In this document: positions 63,518-64,000 of the stretch, one piece after another
How the letters are laid out: each line of letters opens with the position of its first letter
Numbering within the stretch: position 1 is the first letter of the stretch
Source: Methylobacterium sp. Leaf91
GTDB lineage: Bacteria > Pseudomonadota > Alphaproteobacteria > Rhizobiales > Beijerinckiaceae
DNA length: 64,000 bases
Direction of reading: 5' to 3'
Assembly: GCF_001422815.1 (NCBI RefSeq)
Contig: NZ_LMMP01000006.1
Coordinates: 1-64,000, forward strand
The notes under the pieces: generated by a model
What the model saw: only the letters and a program-made list of their open reading frames with translations
What the model was told of the DNA's origin: nothing
Databases searched by the model: none
Program-made: the position numbers and the translations under genes

Positions 63518-64000
63518 ATGCCCCAGACCGAGATCCGCTTCGAGATCGGCCTCCTGACCTTCGAGGGCGTGCAGCAGCTCGACCTCACCGCGCCCTACGA
63601 GGTCTTCGCCTCGCTGCCGGGCGCGCGCGTCCACCTCGTCGGGCTCGACCGCGCCACCGTGGTCAGCGCCACCGGGTTGCCGCTGACGCCCACGACGGAT
63701 CTTACCGCCTGCCCGCCCCTCGACCTCCTCTGCATTCCGGGCGGGATCGGCGTGAACGCCCTGATGACGCACGCGCCGGTGCTCGATTTCGTGCGCGCCC
63801 AAGCCGAGCGGCCGATCCTGGTCACCTCGGTCTGCACCGGCGCTCTCATCCTCGGGGCGGCGGGCCTGCTGAGGGGAAAGCGCGCGACCACCCATTGGGG
63901 CGCCCTCGACCTCTTGGCGGCCTTCGGGGCGATCCCGGTCGACGAGCGGATCGTGCGCGACGGACGGATCATCACCGGGGGCGGCGTCACCGCCGGCCTC
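63518..64000 (+). CDS. DJ-1/PfpI family protein, isonitrile-hydratase-like, cut by window edge
   Basis: First 161 residues of a gene running off the right edge. It starts MPQTEIRFEIGLLTFEGVQQ and has LLCIPGGIGVNALM and SVCTGALILGAAGLLRGKRA, then TTHW; the cysteine after SV is the nucleophile. This fits the InhA isonitrile hydratase group. GGAG lies about nine bases before the ATG. The divergent GlxA-like gene has the same sensor fold and would be its expected regulator. Confidence 0.85.
   Translation, partial: MPQTEIRFEIGLLTFEGVQQLDLTAPYEVFASLPGARVHLVGLDRATVVSATGLPLTPTTDLTACPPLDLLCIPGGIGVNALMTHAPVLDFVRAQAERPILVTSVCTGALILGAAGLLRGKRATTHWGALDLLAAFGAIPVDERIVRDGRIITGGGVTAGL

Overview
The window is high-GC DNA from an alphaproteobacterium, most likely a pink-pigmented methylotroph of the Methylobacterium/Methylorubrum group. 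The pointers are the start of a XoxF-type (lanthanide) methanol dehydrogenase at the left edge, an oxalate/formate antiporter, a pterin-4a-carbinolamine dehydratase, a C30-type carotenoid locus built on CrtN- and CrtP-like enzymes, and several families of dispersed palindromic repeats. This is inferred from gene content read by eye. No 16S or other marker gene is present.

Layout. 1-4.4 kb: xoxF start (minus), a three-gene nitrate/sulfonate/taurine-type ABC importer upstream on the same strand, then phhB. 4.1-7.6 kb: a small secreted protein, metallophosphoesterase, CDF transporter, MaoC hydratase, SpoU methyltransferase. 7.7-15.6 kb: a seven-gene pigment cluster on the plus strand, crtN-like, DUF2141 secreted protein, ABC-2 ATPase and permease, crtP-like, acyltransferase, glycosyltransferase. 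Most junctions in it are GTGA/ATGA overlaps. 16.2-18.4 kb: oxlT and two tiny membrane proteins among three similar operator-like sequences. 18.4-31.3 kb: housekeeping and accessory genes (cutA, nadK, transporters, SLT transglycosylase + DUF2336, LysR/MFS pair, CitE-like, a PLA2-like secreted protein, flavin reductase, nitroreductase, secreted proteins, chrA).

31.5-44.4 kb is a nitrogen-scavenging island. It holds a urease operon (fused ureAB, an HD-family (p)ppGpp-hydrolase-like gene, ureC, ureE, ureF, ureG, but no ureD), a PuuE-type allantoinase-like gene, rutR, a small cytochrome c, and rutA-rutB-rutC-rutD-rutF-rutG for uracil breakdown. A near-perfect RutR-type operator lies in front of rutA.

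44.4-56.5 kb: a HerA-like ATPase, small proteins, a P1 peptidase, RarD, a YgiQ radical SAM protein, and an aapJQMP amino-acid ABC importer with a palindromic repeat between aapJ and aapQ. 56.5-58.7 kb: a GIY-YIG nuclease gene between copies of a 150-bp palindromic repeat, then metC. 58.7-62.3 kb: an ArnT-like/GT2/LAB_N lipid-modification group with a PNPOx-like gene. 62.4-64 kb: a GlxA-type AraC regulator broken by a one-base frameshift, divergent from an isonitrile-hydratase-like DJ-1/PfpI gene cut by the right edge.

No rRNA, tRNA, CRISPR array, prophage or insertion sequence was recognised. The strongest candidates for new biology are the ABC exporter plus DUF2141 protein inside the carotenoid cluster, the alarmone-hydrolase-like gene translationally coupled inside the urease operon, and the GIY-YIG gene framed by REP-like doublets.
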